Positions 19,940 to 28,980 are shown, counted from the first letter of the stretch. The stretch is 64,000 nucleotides of DNA from Zoogloea sp041911615 (GCF_041911615.1 NZ_JAYROR010000138.1:1-64000), one strand, 5' to 3'. The notes: generated by a model from the letters alone, not told the origin. A program made the numbers and translations.

Positions 19940-20062
19940 AAATCCCTGCCTCACCCCCCCACTGGGGGGCGGGCCGGCAGCTTCGGAGCGGCCGTGCGCG
20001 GCCGGCCCCTGGGCCGTGCCTCGCCTTTCAAGTATCACAGTCCTGCGGAACGGAGAACTGAC

Positions 20063-20341
20063 ATGCGCGACCCCTACGAAGTCCTCGGCGTTGCACCCAC
20101 CGCCCCCGACGAGGCCATCAAGACGGCCTACCGCAAGGCGGCGCGCCTGTACCACCCGGACCGCAACCCTGATCCCAACGCCGCGGCCCGCTTCCGCGAC
20201 ATCCAGTCCGCCTACGAACTCCTCGCCGATCCGGCAAAGCGGCGCGACTACGATCTGCTGCGCCAGCGCAACCTCATCGACGACCCCCAGCAGGAAGCCA
20301 CCTTCCTCTGGAACGCCTACATTGAAAAGGTGATTGCTTGA
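20063..20341 (+). CDS. Short J-domain (DnaJ-like) protein
   Basis: 92 residues from the ATG at 20063. It is almost entirely a J domain: MRDPYEVLGVAPTAPDEAI, helix II AYRKAARLYHPDRNPD with the HPD triad at residues 32-34, helix III FRDIQSAYELLADPAKRRDYD. Only about 20 further residues follow, so it lacks the zinc and substrate-binding domains of DnaJ. It should stimulate an Hsp70 (DnaK) and recruit it to a partner. Its stop overlaps the TTG start of the next gene by 3 bases, implying translational coupling with the unknown genes downstream. Confidence 0.9.
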   Translation: MRDPYEVLGVAPTAPDEAIKTAYRKAARLYHPDRNPDPNAAARFRDIQSAYELLADPAKRRDYDLLRQRNLIDDPQQEATFLWNAYIEKVIA

Positions 20342-20850
20342 CCTCGTTTTACTTCGAAGACATTTTCGAGCGCTACGCCAGCGAAATCGACGACCTGCGC
20401 TCCGACTCGGAAGGGCGCGACGTCCTCAAGCGCCGCCTGCGCGACAAGCACAAGGAATTCCCCTTCCTGCTGTCGATGATCGACACCGCCCCCGAGATGG
20501 TCGCCCCGGCCTTCCACGGCGCCTTCAAGTTCCGCAGCCAATCCCTCGTCTATGGCGCCGCCCACAGCGAGCCCGGCGAAGACGACTTCCCGAGCTGGAG
20601 CGAACTCGCCCGCACCCTGGAGATCGCCGACTGGGCAAGGCCGCTCATCGACCAATGCCTCAAGCAGGATGGCGGCGACAGCTTCCTCGTCACCACCGCC
20701 GTGCTGGAGCACATGCTCGGCAGCGGCCTTGCCGTGCGCGCCGCGCCCGAATCCAGCCGCGACCATGACGAGGACGACGACGCCGAGGATCTCTCCGAAG
20801 CCGGCGACGAGTGGATGTCCGAACAAGGCTTCGACGCCGTCGAACGATAA
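20338..20850 (+). CDS. Unknown protein coupled to the J-domain gene
   Basis: 170 residues, not recognised. The TTG start is chosen because it overlaps the J-domain stop (TTGA). Begins MTSFYFEDIFERYASEIDDL and has a probably helical body. The C-terminus is strongly acidic (DHDEDDDAEDLSEAGDEW). No signal peptide or membrane helix, so cytoplasmic. Its position suggests it is a client or adaptor of the J-domain protein; function unknown. Confidence 0.7.
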   Translation: MTSFYFEDIFERYASEIDDLRSDSEGRDVLKRRLRDKHKEFPFLLSMIDTAPEMVAPAFHGAFKFRSQSLVYGAAHSEPGEDDFPSWSELARTLEIADWARPLIDQCLKQDGGDSFLVTTAVLEHMLGSGLAVRAAPESSRDHDEDDDAEDLSEAGDEWMSEQGFDAVER

Positions 20851-20869
20851 GCACGCAGGAAAGCCCCGA

Positions 20870-21637
20870 ATGAACGCCCTTGTCATCAAACAGACCCACG
20901 CCCTGATCCAGGCCGGCGAGATCGCCGAGGCCGAATCCGCCCTGGCCGTCATCGCCGAACAGGAAGGCGACCACGCCCTCGTCGAAGTGCTCGACGAGAT
21001 GGCGCCCAAGGATGTCCTCGCGGTGATGCGCGAGTACGACACCAGCAAGGAATCCATCATCAACATGGTGGTGAGCCCCGAGCAGTTCGTCGCCGCCATC
21101 ATGCTCGAGCGCCAGTACGGCGAGCCCCTCGAAAAGTACGTCCCGCGCCTGCGCAACACCATGAACGCGGTGATGCACCGCAGCAGCGGCAGTTGCGCCG
21201 AAGTGCTCGAATGCCTAGCCGAGCACGACGAAGGCGTGCGCCTGCTGGCCGACTACTTCACCGACCACTACGACTCGCTGCTCGCCCTCGCCTACCACGG
21301 CGTGTTCGAGGTCGAGGTGGATCTGGAGCGCGCCTTCACGCCCAAGTCCGCCATCGGCTTCGATTCCGAGCGCATCGACGAGCTCGACCAGGGCCTCGAG
21401 ATCGGCGACGCCATCGAGATGGTCAAGGCCCGCGTCTCCCGCACCGAAGTGGCCGACGGCGACTGGATGGAGACCGCCTGGCTGCTGCGCCACGAGTTCT
21501 CCGACACCTTCGAGCTGCTCGTCATCGAGATCCAGGATCGCATCGCCCGCGCCAGCGAAGCCGCCCGCCTGCCGGTGGCCGACACCGAGCCCGGCGTGCC
21601 CAAGCTGGACGACGAGGACGAAGAATCCGCCATCTGA
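20870..21637 (+). CDS. Unknown acidic protein, third gene of the J-domain cluster
   Basis: 255 residues from the ATG at 20870, 19 bases after the previous gene. Not recognised. Helix-rich and acidic: an N-terminal ALIQAGEIAEAESALAVIAEQEGD looks like a TPR-type helical hairpin, and the C-terminus ends PKLDDEDEESAI. A conserved-looking core is YFTDHYDSLLALAYHGVFEVEVDLERAF. No signal peptide. Probably cytoplasmic; function unknown. Confidence 0.7.
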   Translation: MNALVIKQTHALIQAGEIAEAESALAVIAEQEGDHALVEVLDEMAPKDVLAVMREYDTSKESIINMVVSPEQFVAAIMLERQYGEPLEKYVPRLRNTMNAVMHRSSGSCAEVLECLAEHDEGVRLLADYFTDHYDSLLALAYHGVFEVEVDLERAFTPKSAIGFDSERIDELDQGLEIGDAIEMVKARVSRTEVADGDWMETAWLLRHEFSDTFELLVIEIQDRIARASEAARLPVADTEPGVPKLDDEDEESAI

Positions 21638-21694
21638 TCCACCCAACCGCCTGACCCGCGCGTGGCCTGCCGGCCGCGCGCGCCCGAGCCCGCC

Positions 21695-22921
21695 ATGTCC
21701 AACGCCCAAGCCCTCACGACCGTCGACAGCAGCCCCTACTTCGAGCGCGTGCTGCGCCACGCCCTGAAGGAAAACCTCATCGACGCCGCCCGCCTCGACG
21801 GCATCCGTCGCGAAGGCGCCAAGGGCATCGTGCAGCTCGCCAGCTTCTTCAGCACCGCCAACCTGCGCCCCGAGCTCGAAGCCGCCCGCGGCCGGCTCGT
21901 CACCCTGGTCGGCCTCGCCCTCGAAGCCGAATCCGGCGGCAAGCTCGACGCCGCCGCGCGGCTGCTGCGCGACAAGACCCTGCTCGCCCTCTCCAAGGCC
22001 GGCGCCGACCGCCTGCGCCGGCTCCACGCCCTGCCCACCGAGCGCCTGCTCGGCGCCCCCGAAATCCTGCGCGAGAGCGAAAAGGAATTCCTCGCCCGCA
22101 ACACCTTCGAGCCCGGCATCACCTATTCCCGCTATCTCGCCGAACACGGCGCCCGCGAACGCAACCAGCAGTTCATCGACGCCGCCTACTGGCTCGCCGG
22201 CAAGTTTGGCGTCGCCCGCGACGACGCCCAGGAATGGCACGTGTTCTGCGAATCGGTCATCAACAGCGCCCTGCTCGTGCTGTTTGCCGAAAAGAAGCCC
22301 GGCGGCTTCTTCAGCGTGGACCGCTTCCTCAAGCTCGCCGAAGCCGCCACCAAAAAGCGCGGCACCACTTTTGGCGTGCTGGAAAGCTGGCTCGAAGACG
22401 CCACCCCCGCCATCCGCCGCGTCATCGAAAAGGAATGCACCCGCTTCACCGCCGAAGTGCTGCCCCTGCTACGCGAACACCCCGCCACCGAGATCTACCG
22501 CAACCAGGACCGCTTCTCCGGCCTGTTCTTCTTCGACAGCCACTCCATCGGCGAGATCACCCACCACGACAAAGCCCGCGCCGCCGAATGGCAACGCATC
22601 ATGGGCACCCAGGGCGAACACCCCGACGTGCAATGCGGCGTGCTCCTGATGGTCGCCACCGGCCTCGAACCCACCCGCAGCCTGCGCAAGAAAGACGCCC
22701 TCGCCATCTGGGACAACTTCCGGGACACCGGCTTCAACCAGCCCGCCATCACCCGCTTCATCGACAACGTCGTCCCGTTTGAATACCAGTCCGACATCCG
22801 CCGCCTGTGGGATGAAGACCTGGGGCCGGAGGCCAGCCAGCAGCTGGATGGGGATGATGAGACGCGGGTGCTGGGGTATCTGCAGGAGACGTGCAGGACG
22901 GGGTGGAAGAAAAAGGGGTGA
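21695..22921 (+). CDS. Unknown 408-residue protein, last gene of the J-domain cluster
   Basis: 408 residues from the ATG at 21695, 57 bases after the previous gene. Not recognised. Mostly helical by composition, no membrane segment or signal. Distinct features include YFERVLRHALKENLIDAARLDG at the start, RNTFEPGITYSRYLAEHGAR, and GLFFFDSHSIGEITHHDKAR. The C-terminus GWKKKG is basic. It is the last gene before the A+T-rich island, and its codon use resembles the core genome. Function unknown; cluster context suggests a shared cytoplasmic role with the J-domain protein. Confidence 0.7.
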   Translation: MSNAQALTTVDSSPYFERVLRHALKENLIDAARLDGIRREGAKGIVQLASFFSTANLRPELEAARGRLVTLVGLALEAESGGKLDAAARLLRDKTLLALSKAGADRLRRLHALPTERLLGAPEILRESEKEFLARNTFEPGITYSRYLAEHGARERNQQFIDAAYWLAGKFGVARDDAQEWHVFCESVINSALLVLFAEKKPGGFFSVDRFLKLAEAATKKRGTTFGVLESWLEDATPAIRRVIEKECTRFTAEVLPLLREHPATEIYRNQDRFSGLFFFDSHSIGEITHHDKARAAEWQRIMGTQGEHPDVQCGVLLMVATGLEPTRSLRKKDALAIWDNFRDTGFNQPAITRFIDNVVPFEYQSDIRRLWDEDLGPEASQQLDGDDETRVLGYLQETCRTGWKKKG

Positions 22922-23014
22922 GGGGCGTCTGGGGGAAGGGCTGGTGATCGGCCTTGCTGCCATTGGGGTAGGTCGCCGCCAACGTCAGCAACGTGACGGT
23001 CAGCAGACTTGCTC

Positions 23015-24097
23015 TTAGACCCCAAAAAAGGCCCTCACCTTAGCGAGGAGTCCTGTCTTGGTTAAAGTCGGCGACGGACTCGGGTTAGGAGCAGGTGGAA
23101 CACTAGGCGCTGCTGAAGCGCCAGCAGATTGTGCTGGCGCGACTCTCTGTTGGGCCCGTTGTTGAGCTGTCCTCTGCATCGCTTTCGCCCTTTCAGCCAG
23201 CGTATCCTGAATCCAAATCAGGAATGCGTCATAACTATCTCTTAGGCTCGGAGATGGCGGGTTCACCGCAGTCACGGCAAAAAGGGAGTGGTACCGAGCG
23301 AAACGCTCTTTATCCTGAGCGAAATCTAGTGCCCACTTTGCATCGTACTGATGCTCTGATTTATCCAGCGTGTTCAAACTGCTCCGGGAAAATGTGCGCT
23401 CCAGAACATCTCGATAAATGTATGCGTTCAGCGAAAGCACGAATTTTTGCAGAATGGAGCTAATGTCTTCCAGCATATCGATAGTGAGCGAAAGCGGCTT
23501 CTCAATCTGTGGGGAGCCCTTTGGAAGACCGAGCTTGTGAGCATTACTCGCTCCGAGTAACCCGAAGCGATGTACACAGCAGTGCCTCAGCTGGCAAATA
23601 TCACTGTACTTATCAAAGACAGGCTTCAACTCCTTTGGAAAATTTCCATTTCCCATTCCCGTAATGCCGCAGAACTCTTTAAGGGTAAAAGACACCGTCG
23701 CGGCATTACTGAAAGAGATAGACTCTAGCAATGCTTCGGGAAGCAAGTCCCTTGCATGATGTGAAGCAGCGAAATATGAAAGCTCTTTGGGCGATGCAAG
23801 AAACTCGGTATGTTCGTCAACAAGCACGAGCCCCCGGACTACCCCACGGAGATAGCTTTCTACTGCCGATACATGCCCAAGTAAAAGTACGGCGCCGAGC
23901 TCTGGGTTGAATGCCTCCCTGAACGGGCTATTCGCGTAGATTACTGAAAGCCGGTTTGAATTTTCGATAAATCGGTCAATAGGCGAAATAGAAGTCGATA
24001 TCGCCGTCGAGGGGAAAAGCAACGTAGCATCAAGTGATTCCGTCAGCGCCTCCGACGGTGTTATGTTGAAAACAAATGGTTCGAGTTTCAAGGCCAT
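23015..24097 (-). CDS. HEPN-type protein (putative ribonuclease), third gene of a candidate defence operon
   Basis: 360 residues. The segment FDKYSDICQLRHCCVHRFGL holds RHCCVH (residues 171-176), which fits the R-phi-X3-H motif of HEPN RNases in a helical context. The N-terminal half around GHVSAVESYLRGVVRGLV would supply the other HEPN helices. The C-terminal 60 residues are low-complexity (Ala/Gln/Pro/Ser) and then LLAKVRAFFGV. RNase activity is inferred from the motif only. It follows the AAA ATPase by 6 bases and is visibly less GC-rich than the flanking core genes, a sign of transfer. Confidence 0.7.
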   Translation of the reverse strand: MALKLEPFVFNITPSEALTESLDATLLFPSTAISTSISPIDRFIENSNRLSVIYANSPFREAFNPELGAVLLLGHVSAVESYLRGVVRGLVLVDEHTEFLASPKELSYFAASHHARDLLPEALLESISFSNAATVSFTLKEFCGITGMGNGNFPKELKPVFDKYSDICQLRHCCVHRFGLLGASNAHKLGLPKGSPQIEKPLSLTIDMLEDISSILQKFVLSLNAYIYRDVLERTFSRSSLNTLDKSEHQYDAKWALDFAQDKERFARYHSLFAVTAVNPPSPSLRDSYDAFLIWIQDTLAERAKAMQRTAQQRAQQRVAPAQSAGASAAPSVPPAPNPSPSPTLTKTGLLAKVRAFFGV

Positions 24098-24103
24098 ACG
24101 GGA

Positions 24104-25846
24104 TTAAGAAAGAAATTCGTCGACGTATGCTTCAATGCTTTGATGTATTTGCGTAGCCCGCACCGGCCCCACTCGATAGATTCGCCTTAGCTCAGTACCG
24201 GGGTCTCTTAAAGACATAAAGTCTCCAACTGTTGATACGTCCGAGAACTCCTCGTGAAGCTTTCTACGTTGCCAACTAGTTAGAGTTGGAATAGACGAAA
24301 GCCGAATGTTCATACAGCTTTCGAAGGCGGATGCGTCCGTAAGCTTCGAACCACAATTATGGCAGTGTTTTGCCGACTCAGAAATACGCGCCGCTTGGCA
24401 GTTTTGACACGGTGGTAGGTCAAGCTTAAGATGGGAAATAACATCAGCACCCAGTAGAGTCGAAACCGACCTTCTCAAGGGATGCTTTGGACTTGGCAGG
24501 AGAATTCCCTCAACAATTTTTGATGGAGAGAAGCCTCGACTGCTATCTGAAAACGCTCGGTCTCTAATTAACGCCCCTAGATGAGGAATGAATCGCTCAT
24601 AGGTGCGCGCCTTTCCGTGCGAGACCGGGGTGGCAAAGCCAAATAAAAGCCCTGCCTCCACTAAGAGCGAAAACATCCGCTCTACGTAGGCATTTCTCTC
24701 AGCACTCTCTTGGACACCAATGAGAAGTTGTTTTTCCCCGGCCTGAACGAGCTTGTTGTTTTCCTCAACCAGCTCAGCACACATCTTGTTGAACAAGACT
24801 TGGCCAGTAGTTATTAGGGTGCCGAGCTTAGGAGACTTTTGAATCAAGGAAACATACTCCGCCTCCTTATTTCTCATGAATTTTTCAATCGTCGCGTTGA
24901 ATCGGCTTTGATTTGTTCCCTCATCAGCTGACTTTGCGAAATCACGGAGAAGGGTTAGATATGCGCGAGGTATCCCGAATGCGGCATATTTAAATACCTC
25001 ACGAATATCGGGCGGAACCACCCCATATTCCTTCATCCGCTTAGTCCCAATCGACTCCATCAACTGAGCGTAATTAGGATGTTCGACTGAAATCCATGCT
25101 GAAACCTCATCAGCCTCGTGGGCAACATGGAAACGCGGCCCATATTCAGTAGTGCCTGGATAAACAGAGGCCTTTGGCGAAATTCTCGAAGATTTTATAG
25201 CCCGGAAGAAGTCAAAGAAGTTTGGCAGATATTCCGGAGCCAACGTCAGCGCAGCATCATCCAGCAGTACAACTGTACGCGACCTGTGCAGTGCAGTAGC
25301 TATCCGGTCAATTGCTTGTTTGAGTTGAACAAGGGATAAGGAATCAAAAATTTCCTGATGGTCGATTTGCAATGCTCCGCCACGCTCCAACCTTGCGACG
25401 ATAGCTATCAAATCCTCTTTGAGGTATTCAACCCACAGGTCATCTACTTCTTTTGGCGTCTCGCGCTTCTGATGCTCCTCTATTGCCTCATATAGACCAA
25501 GATAGCAAAGCGCAAGTATCCAACCATGAAAGATATCTAAAGCGTTACTTTTCGTTCTCAGTAACGGCTCAAGATGCAAATACTTATTGAACGACAGATA
25601 AACAACCAGAGGCTGGGTAACATCATTGGCACTTTTTACCCAAGCAAACCGCATTAGGTGGGTCTTTCCACACCCTCTTGGTCCAACTATTAATTTGGCG
25701 GCATGAACCAATAATTCATTGACAATAGTGCGAGCGGGACCATCTATCGAGGTATTGGTCTCGATGACGTCTACGGGCAACTGGTCAGCGCGCACCTCAA
25801 GTGCAAGCGAGTCCTCATAAGCATCAAACTGGTCTGGTGTACTCAT
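24104..25846 (-). CDS. AAA+ ATPase with zinc ribbon and HhH-like tail, second gene of a candidate defence operon
   Basis: 580 residues. Walker A GPRGCGKTH at 55-63, Walker B TVVLLDDAAL at 191-200, and a sensor-like YPGTTEYGPRF near 229. A zinc ribbon CQNC...CHNC spans residues about 480-498. The last 40 residues, with RRIYRVGPVRATQIHQSIEAYV, resemble a helix-hairpin-helix. Overall it is reminiscent of ORC/Cdc6-like or STAND-like ATPases found in defence islands (inference). Its start overlaps the methyltransferase stop by 4 bases (ATGA), so the two are translationally coupled. It could be a sensor or motor that controls the HEPN partner. Confidence 0.75.
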   Translation of the reverse strand: MSTPDQFDAYEDSLALEVRADQLPVDVIETNTSIDGPARTIVNELLVHAAKLIVGPRGCGKTHLMRFAWVKSANDVTQPLVVYLSFNKYLHLEPLLRTKSNALDIFHGWILALCYLGLYEAIEEHQKRETPKEVDDLWVEYLKEDLIAIVARLERGGALQIDHQEIFDSLSLVQLKQAIDRIATALHRSRTVVLLDDAALTLAPEYLPNFFDFFRAIKSSRISPKASVYPGTTEYGPRFHVAHEADEVSAWISVEHPNYAQLMESIGTKRMKEYGVVPPDIREVFKYAAFGIPRAYLTLLRDFAKSADEGTNQSRFNATIEKFMRNKEAEYVSLIQKSPKLGTLITTGQVLFNKMCAELVEENNKLVQAGEKQLLIGVQESAERNAYVERMFSLLVEAGLLFGFATPVSHGKARTYERFIPHLGALIRDRAFSDSSRGFSPSKIVEGILLPSPKHPLRRSVSTLLGADVISHLKLDLPPCQNCQAARISESAKHCHNCGSKLTDASAFESCMNIRLSSIPTLTSWQRRKLHEEFSDVSTVGDFMSLRDPGTELRRIYRVGPVRATQIHQSIEAYVDEFLS

Positions 25847-27066
25847 TTGGATTTAAAGAGAATGTTCCGAAGAGCATCTATCGTCAGGAATTTCGCCCCG
25901 ACCCCATGACTGGAAAAACTTAAAGCCTCACGGCCTGGACTACTCTTCAAATACGCGAACACGGAATCTCGATGTTCTGGCGCTACTCTCAATATGAAGA
26001 TGCAGTCCGATACGGCAACAGTGCCCGACTTGACTATACAGACTTTCTCTTCAAAGTTTCGCCCCACGCGACCTACCAGGATGTCGCCAGGCTTTGCAAG
26101 ATTGAATTGACCTTGCTTTGCCAATGCAGAAGGCATGCAGAACTTTCGGCTTACTACATCTACGGCAGGACCCAAGTCCGTCGTATGAAGAACAGGAAAG
26201 TCACACTTCGTTCTCTGAGATGAGGAAAAGCTTCCACGAGACAAGGAGATAGTTACATCACCAATACGGGTCTGCTTTGTTCTTTTATTGCCCATGCCGC
26301 GTGCGAGGAACGAGTAATCGAGTCGCCCAGTTGCTTGCTCGCGCCGGATTTTCAACTCGGGAGATAACACCCCCGACTCATCTAAGCGTTGGACAAGAAT
26401 TTCATCTGGACCCTCACCTGACTTACTCATCACAAGAATATGAGCCTTTGCCTCAGTCTTCCTAAAAATTCCTCTAGGAAGCTCAATGACGCGCTCAATA
26501 CAATGCTCTGTTGCCAAGGCATTCCGCAGACCAGCGAATCGCTCACCGGCGATAACCCCGTCTGGAACTATCAAACCTAGACGGCCGTGTTTCCTGAGGA
26601 ACCTCAAGTTCTGAGCGATGAATAGAATTTCTGCCGGCATGTCCGCCAGCTTAGGCAGCACATGACTCAACCCGGCATCTTCCAAGATGCTCGCAAAACC
26701 TTTTCGCCACTGGTGGCGAATATACGGAGGATTGCAAATCGCTAGGTCAGCACAGCCCAGATTAAGCCCAAGTTCCTTTTCGATGGCTGAACTAAGCGCA
26801 TCACCCACATGATGTCTAAATGAACTCCCAAGCAGCTTAGGCAACGATGCGCTCCGAGCGTTTTCATCTATATCGACCGTGTAGTAAGTAGCATCCTGCC
26901 ATATCTTGGCGGCAGCAGCTGTGAGCACGCCATCACCGGCGCCCAAATCGAGCACAGACTCTGGAGAGATAGCCCCCATTGAGCTCACCAGAATAGCGCC
27001 AACATAGCTATTGGTGTAATAGCGTCCCAAGATGTCAGACGTTATTGAGGAGCGCTGTACTTGCAT
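25843..27066 (-). CDS. N6-adenine-type DNA methyltransferase with C-terminal specificity-like domain
   Basis: 407 residues. Motif X-like GRYYTNSYVGAILVSSM at 14-30, motif I SVLDLGAGDGVLTA near 38-51, and motif IV NPPY at 112-115, the catalytic tetrapeptide of gamma-type N6-adenine methyltransferases. Residues about 255-407 (RIGDVTISLSRG, GDILVGRVGRNFEEKVCIVK, AYLKSSPGREALSFSSHGVG) resemble a type I HsdS/BcgI-like target-recognition half. So methylation and specificity are on one chain, but there is no nuclease domain. It is first in the operon and probably marks self DNA for the locus; target site unknown. Confidence 0.85.
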   Translation of the reverse strand: MQVQRSSITSDILGRYYTNSYVGAILVSSMGAISPESVLDLGAGDGVLTAAAAKIWQDATYYTVDIDENARSASLPKLLGSSFRHHVGDALSSAIEKELGLNLGCADLAICNPPYIRHQWRKGFASILEDAGLSHVLPKLADMPAEILFIAQNLRFLRKHGRLGLIVPDGVIAGERFAGLRNALATEHCIERVIELPRGIFRKTEAKAHILVMSKSGEGPDEILVQRLDESGVLSPELKIRREQATGRLDYSFLARGMGNKRTKQTRIGDVTISLSRGSFSSSQRTKCDFPVLHTTDLGPAVDVVSRKFCMPSALAKQGQFNLAKPGDILVGRVGRNFEEKVCIVKSGTVAVSDCIFILRVAPEHRDSVFAYLKSSPGREALSFSSHGVGAKFLTIDALRNILFKSK

Positions 27067-27744
27067 TCAGTATATTCTATTAGGATATTCTTCGACACTT
27101 TAAAATTCTGATTCAATGCGTTGCCATCGCGCGGCAATTACAGCCTATTAATGTTTCAACACGGTCTCTTTCGAGAAAAATCCAATTTTTTCTTATTGAT
27201 AATTGGCGCCTTTATTAGAAGGCGGTTCTTTTAACCTCTTACAGCTAAGACTTGTTAGTTGCCACGCGCCTTGCGAATAGCCTAGAAAAAACCCGCCTCG
27301 AACATCGTACGACCGCACTGGTTGATGATTTTGCCATGGCCACATTCCTTCAAATCACGCCCACCGAGTTGGTCCGTCGACACTGCCATCTGTAAGGCTA
27401 CCCTTCTGGTTTTGAAGGCTAGCACAGTGCCATTATGCTTGGCCCACAAAGGAGCAAATGATAGCGAAGAACTACAGGCAGATGTGCGCTACGTAGTTGA
27501 TATGGCGCAGGGAAAACCCATTGGCCGGTTTGGCCGAACAACGGTCCATAGTGAAAGACTTTGGTCGGAGGAATCGACGGTCACACTGATACGCTAGATT
27601 TGCGTCAGTCGGCCAGATGCAGTTTCAAAATGGGCAGCTTAGCGTGGATTGAGGGCGCATGACAGGCTCCAGGCGTGGAGAGTAGAACGAAGGCCCAGTG
27701 CCCTTCGCTGCCGAGGAAGGGCGGCAAAGGGCGACCCGACCGCA
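27067..27744. other. 678-base gap in the island, no convincing gene
   Basis: A+T-rich near the methyltransferase, becoming GC-richer toward 27700. It includes an inverted repeat CCAATT...AATTGG around 27180-27206. A plus-strand frame at 27322-27597 (91 codons) has no ribosome site and no recognisable domain; I treat it as unsupported or as decayed mobile-element sequence. Confidence 0.4.
27074..27079 (-). promoter_or_regulatory. Candidate -10 box for a leaderless methyltransferase message
   Basis: On the minus strand TAGAAT is followed by exactly 7 bases and then the methyltransferase ATG, and no Shine-Dalgarno sequence is visible. Transcription from this box would begin at or next to the start codon. 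A direct repeat AGAATAT-N6-AGAATAT (about 27072-27091) overlaps it and could be an operator. Confidence 0.35.
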
Positions 27745-28980
27745 TCAATCCCAGTAGGCGTAGTTAAATACTGCATCCACCTCCGAGAGGTCGCGCAGTC
27801 CGAGGCCAGCACGCACCGCTTCAGCACAATCACAGAACTCCTGATAGACCTGCGGAGTGACGGTTGCTTTCATGGGGCGAGACGGGAATTGGGTGTATCG
27901 GGCCATCAGGATGCCCGATACCGAGTTCTGGTTCATCACGGCAAAGCGGGAGCTGTCGTAACTATGCAGAATCTCGGACATGATGTTCGGGCCGACATGA
28001 CTGGCCTTGGCGAAATGTAGGAGCAGCACACCATAGGCATCCGCCGCGCTAGCGCTAGATCCCAGCGTTCTGTGCAGGTCCATCAGAGCATTCTGAAAGG
28101 TGGCGTAACTCTGCGCCACTGTTACCCGCCGCCGGTGCAGACTTCCCGAATGCCAGGCGTGGCCCGGGTTGGACACCAACTCCTCGTATAGGTCGAGGAA
28201 CGTGTTTGCCGTCAGTTTGGGGGTCGTGCGGATGGTATCAAGAATCCGGCGCGCGACAGGCAGTGAGGCGGCGCGCTTAGCCACCTGAACGTCGAAGTTG
28301 CTGTCAGTTTCGTCCGCCTTCATCAAGTCGAGGATGGCAGCGAGGTCGTCCAGGTAGGGTAGCGGCCCCGCTGGCGGGAGTTCGGCACAGGCGCGCTCCG
28401 CCCGCACTTGCGCCGCCCGGCGGTGAAGTGAATAGATGCGATGCTTCCGGGCGTACTCTGCCAGTGCTTCGTCCGTTGCCTTCTCGATTTCGCCGGATTC
28501 TAGCCAACTGAGAAATTCGTTGTCGAGATCTGAAACAAGCTTGCAGTTGGTGTGCTCGTAGAAGAGGGATGCTTCAATATTGTCGGCCAGCCCGCCCTGA
28601 GTCAGATTCGCGGAGCCCACAAATACGCGACAGATCTCGTCCGGGTATTGAAAGGCGTAAATTTTCGGATGGAAGGTGAGCTTGCTACCGCTCCCACTGA
28701 TGTAAAGCTCAACGTGCCGAGGATTGTTCTCGGCCAGCTCTTTCAAAGCGTAGAGCGTGTCCGGTTCGGTGTGGAAGAAGTCGAGCCCCAGTACGAAGCG
28801 AGCAGTCAGCGTACCAGCTTCGACTGCCGCGACCATAGAGTCCCAGAAATAGCCGAGCCCGTTCCAGTTGGCGAAGGCTACGTAGCAGTCGAACCGTTTG
28901 GCTTCGTTAAACAGGTTATCCAGGCGAGTGGAATGGTTTGTGCGCTCTTGCAAGTTGCTGACAAGTTGGATAGCAAGCAT
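27745..28980 (-). CDS. PLD-superfamily nuclease-like protein (single HKD motif)
   Basis: 411 residues from the ATG at 28980, which has GGAG nine bases ahead; a TTG at 29013 would add 11 residues. One phospholipase-D-type motif: TFHPKIYAF (His104, Lys106) followed by RVFVGSANLTQGGLADNIEA (Asn125, acidic 135). Single-HKD proteins act as dimers, as in the restriction enzymes BfiI and NgoFVII. Residues 180-411 are an unrecognised helical region that could bind DNA. Transcribed in the same direction as the methyltransferase operon but 678 bases away, so a functional link is possible, not shown. Confidence 0.75.
   Translation of the reverse strand: MLAIQLVSNLQERTNHSTRLDNLFNEAKRFDCYVAFANWNGLGYFWDSMVAAVEAGTLTARFVLGLDFFHTEPDTLYALKELAENNPRHVELYISGSGSKLTFHPKIYAFQYPDEICRVFVGSANLTQGGLADNIEASLFYEHTNCKLVSDLDNEFLSWLESGEIEKATDEALAEYARKHRIYSLHRRAAQVRAERACAELPPAGPLPYLDDLAAILDLMKADETDSNFDVQVAKRAASLPVARRILDTIRTTPKLTANTFLDLYEELVSNPGHAWHSGSLHRRRVTVAQSYATFQNALMDLHRTLGSSASAADAYGVLLLHFAKASHVGPNIMSEILHSYDSSRFAVMNQNSVSGILMARYTQFPSRPMKATVTPQVYQEFCDCAEAVRAGLGLRDLSEVDAVFNYAYWD

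Noticed and set aside
27322..27597. 91-codon plus frame in the island gap
   Set aside because: No ribosome site, no known domain, and surrounded by apparently decayed sequence.
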